Below are positions 62,223 through 64,000 of a stretch of DNA of 64,000 nucleotides, piece after piece; position 1 is the stretch's first letter, and every line of letters starts with the position of its first letter. The stretch spans positions 1 to 64,000 of the forward strand of contig JAQZBQ010000015.1 in NCBI GenBank assembly GCA_029237825.1, in the 5' to 3' direction. The notes under the pieces were generated by a model that was not told the DNA's origin, did no database searches, and saw only the letters and a list, made by a program, of their open reading frames with translations. Source of the DNA: Bacteroidota bacterium. Lineage in GTDB: Bacteria; Bacteroidota; Bacteroidia; B-17B0; Aurantibacillaceae. The translations under genes were made by a program, and so were the position numbers.

Positions 62223-64000
62223 TTACCTGATTAACGTGACGTTTCCTTTAATAATTTTTTCTTCACCATCGCCTTTCACGTAATTTACGAGGTATGCATA
62301 AACCCCGGTTTGGGCTGGAGTTCCCTTAAAATTACCATCCCATCCTTTGGTTGCGTCCGACGAAGAAAATACCTGTTCTCCCCAACGGTTCCATATTTGC
62401 AGGGTCATGGATTTTACATTCCTGATGCCCAATGCTTCAAACATATCGTTGCGCCCGTCACCATTAGGCGTGAAGGCTGTTGGAAACAAAACCTCCTTCG
62501 TTTTTTCATTATAGTGGGCAACCACATTATCACCTGTTACCAATTGAATTGCGACACTATCATTTGTTGTATTAGGAGACGGGACGTGATTCTTAAACTC
62601 CCAGTGATCAAATTCATACAGGGCAGTATCGAGAACTGTTTGCTCGAACGTCATTTTCACTCCGCCAAAATATTTCCCTGTCCAGGTGAAATCATTGAGC
62701 CAAATGGAATTTAATTTCACATTCCCTGCACCCGGAGGATCAACATCTACGGTAATCTGGAATGGACCGGTTACATTGTAGCAATTTACAATCGTCGAAT
62801 CAATCAGGATACAGCGTTTTGTAATTTTAGCTTGCAATGTATCCATATTATCTTTCCATTCCTGCATCGTACCTCCCCATTTTGCAATTTGTCGAGGCAT
62901 TTCCGGTGTTAAGATGGATTTGAAGTAGTTAAAATGAGGAAGAATCCGGTCACACTTTAATGCCGTGTTAATTAAATCTGCATACCGGTTAATGTAAAAT
63001 GACTTAAAATCGGGATTGGTTAAAAGCTTATCCAGAATTTGTGGATGGCCTTCACTTGGGTTGGTATTACTGGCGAACACGTCCGTATAATCACAGGGCA
63101 TCGAGTTCATATCCGTAGTAGGTAGGTTGGTAAAATTTTCACCTAAATCGTAAACATTGTCCATGTCCCACATCCAGTAGCGCCATTTCTTTTTGTCTCC
63201 CTTAGTCGCACGACCTCTCCACCATGCGGTATTCCAGTTGATAAAATCAGAATTCACTAGGTATGAATTATATACCATGTAATCCACAAGGCTTTTAAAA
63301 TTCAATTTACTCTCCACATAAGCATAATTGGCCACATTGGTCATCGAATTAGCCATGATAAAATTATACAGGTTTACCCAGCCGGTATCGCTTCCGTTAC
63401 GTATTTGCAAACTACCCCAGTAAGCCAGATTATCAATACTATCAGCAGGCTGGTCGTAGTAATAGTCTGTATAATCACCTTCAAAAGCTTCCCGTAATTC
63501 ATACACTCCCCAATACGCGCCATTTTTAAAAACAATTACATGTTTGTTTCGTCGTCCATCCAGTTCAAGCCCTTTTTGAAAAGCATAAGATTGAACAAAT
63601 GCGTCACGCATATGGCAACTAGGTTTTCCTGTATTATTTTCCGAAGAATAATTATCAGAAGCAGCAGCTTTCAGCATGACGTGTTGAAATTCTTTGCGTG
63701 GACTCACATCGTTCATTTGCGGGTCTGCAAAAAACTGGTGCTTGTAAGCATTGTTGTACCCGTATTCATCAAACGTTTCCACGTCAATTCCGCGTTGGTC
63801 GTAGGCCCAGGAATCATTTCCGTGTTTATCGGATGTTCCATAACCTTCTGTTTTAAATGCCTGGTTCTCGAAATATTCAAAATGTGTAGCTGGCTTGTTC
63901 TGAAAACCGTTAAACAATTGGTTAAGCGGTCCGCCACCCGAAACGGATACAACACCAAAATGAGAGTCGATGGTTTCGTTAATAAAATAAGTATTCGTCT
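62223..64000 (-). CDS. CotH-kinase domain protein with T9SS type-B sorting domain (5' partial)
   Basis: The frame stays open to the window edge, so the start lies beyond 64000. A CotH-type kinase domain has RWRYWMWDMDNVYDLGENF-like motif (KKWRYWMWDMDNVYDLG), the family's metal-binding DxDN. The YINRYADLINTAL stretch is also typical. A short beta domain (about 430-500 of the visible part) follows. The end is the type-B gliding-motility sorting domain (FPTAFTPNGDGRNDMFEALG, NRWGEQVFSS, GVYAYLVNY). The PorP/SprF gene is 33 bp downstream. CotH kinases phosphorylate surface proteins in other phyla; activity here is unproven. Confidence 0.9.
   Translation of the reverse strand, partial: TNTYFINETIDSHFGVVSVSGGGPLNQLFNGFQNKPATHFEYFENQAFKTEGYGTSDKHGNDSWAYDQRGIDVETFDEYGYNNAYKHQFFADPQMNDVSPRKEFQHVMLKAAASDNYSSENNTGKPSCHMRDAFVQSYAFQKGLELDGRRNKHVIVFKNGAYWGVYELREAFEGDYTDYYYDQPADSIDNLAYWGSLQIRNGSDTGWVNLYNFIMANSMTNVANYAYVESKLNFKSLVDYMVYNSYLVNSDFINWNTAWWRGRATKGDKKKWRYWMWDMDNVYDLGENFTNLPTTDMNSMPCDYTDVFASNTNPSEGHPQILDKLLTNPDFKSFYINRYADLINTALKCDRILPHFNYFKSILTPEMPRQIAKWGGTMQEWKDNMDTLQAKITKRCILIDSTIVNCYNVTGPFQITVDVDPPGAGNVKLNSIWLNDFTWTGKYFGGVKMTFEQTVLDTALYEFDHWEFKNHVPSPNTTNDSVAIQLVTGDNVVAHYNEKTKEVLFPTAFTPNGDGRNDMFEALGIRNVKSMTLQIWNRWGEQVFSSSDATKGWDGNFKGTPAQTGVYAYLVNYVKGDGEEKIIKGNVTLIR

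Noticed and set aside
1-64000. tRNA genes, CRISPR arrays, insertion sequences or prophage
   Set aside because: No cloverleaf-like gene, regularly spaced short repeats, transposase or phage structural gene was found by eye. The S74 domain protein has a signal peptide and a secreted neighbour, so it is not phage.

Overview
The window reads as a stretch of chromosome from a Bacteroidota bacterium. The evidence is consistent: several proteins end in type IX secretion system (T9SS) sorting domains, there is a PorP/SprF protein, outer-membrane proteins of Bacteroidota type (DUF5686, DUF3575, Omp85-like barrel), a DnaQ-DnaE fusion polymerase, and promoter -7 boxes of the form TAnnTTTG in front of many genes. 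The DNA is AT-rich by eye. I cannot place it to genus. I see no tRNA, rRNA, CRISPR array, insertion sequence or phage module, so this is mostly core chromosome with a rich set of secreted proteins. Both window edges cut genes.

Layout. 1-3.0 kb: a large LamG/Ig-like surface protein on the minus strand, broken by a 19-bp tandem duplication. 3.1-11.1 kb (minus): LytTR two-component pair, DUF1294 protein, mscL, an OmpA-type lipoprotein, an unknown secreted protein, rseP and dxr. hemH (11.2 kb) diverges from dxr. 12.2-14.0 kb: a two-gene secreted unit. 14.2-19.0 kb (plus): pabB, then a repeat-rich adhesin with an S74 chaperone domain and a co-transcribed T9SS protein. 19.0-23.6 kb (minus): M1 aminopeptidase, MORN lipoprotein, polyprenyl diphosphate synthase and an orphan with its own promoter and terminator. 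23.8-35.6 kb (minus): a tandem double D-Ala-D-Ala ligase, an Omp85-like barrel, a predicted Fe-S nuclease, a glycosyltransferase, an NRAMP-UspA fusion, lptB and a DUF5686 receptor. 35.7-38.9 kb (plus): carotenoid/retinol-type oxidoreductase, flavin reductase and a small barrel. 39.0-45.2 kb: M49 peptidase, unknown secreted protein, OsmC, a small coiled coil, and a frameshifted transglutaminase-like TPR protein. 45.2-55.0 kb (minus): MORN lipoprotein, dnaE, and a signalling group of two SpoIIE-type phosphatases, a PH-domain membrane protein and a SpoIIAA-like candidate, headed by a heptose-kinase-like gene. 55.1-64 kb: a T9SS-tagged blue copper protein, glycosyltransferase, inactive M16 subunit, MerR regulator, pbpC, PorP/SprF and a CotH-type T9SS type-B protein.

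How the genes work together. Two themes dominate. The first is the cell envelope: D-Ala-D-Ala ligase, PBP1C, LptB, polyprenyl synthase, RseP, OmpA, MscL, glycosyltransferases and a heptose kinase. The second is T9SS export: five sorting domains are visible, plus a sixth likely client whose C-terminus lies outside. The least explained units are the double Ddl, the SpoIIE/PH/SpoIIAA-like signalling group, the adhesin/S74 pair and the Fe-S nuclease. No complete new system can be proven from sequence alone.
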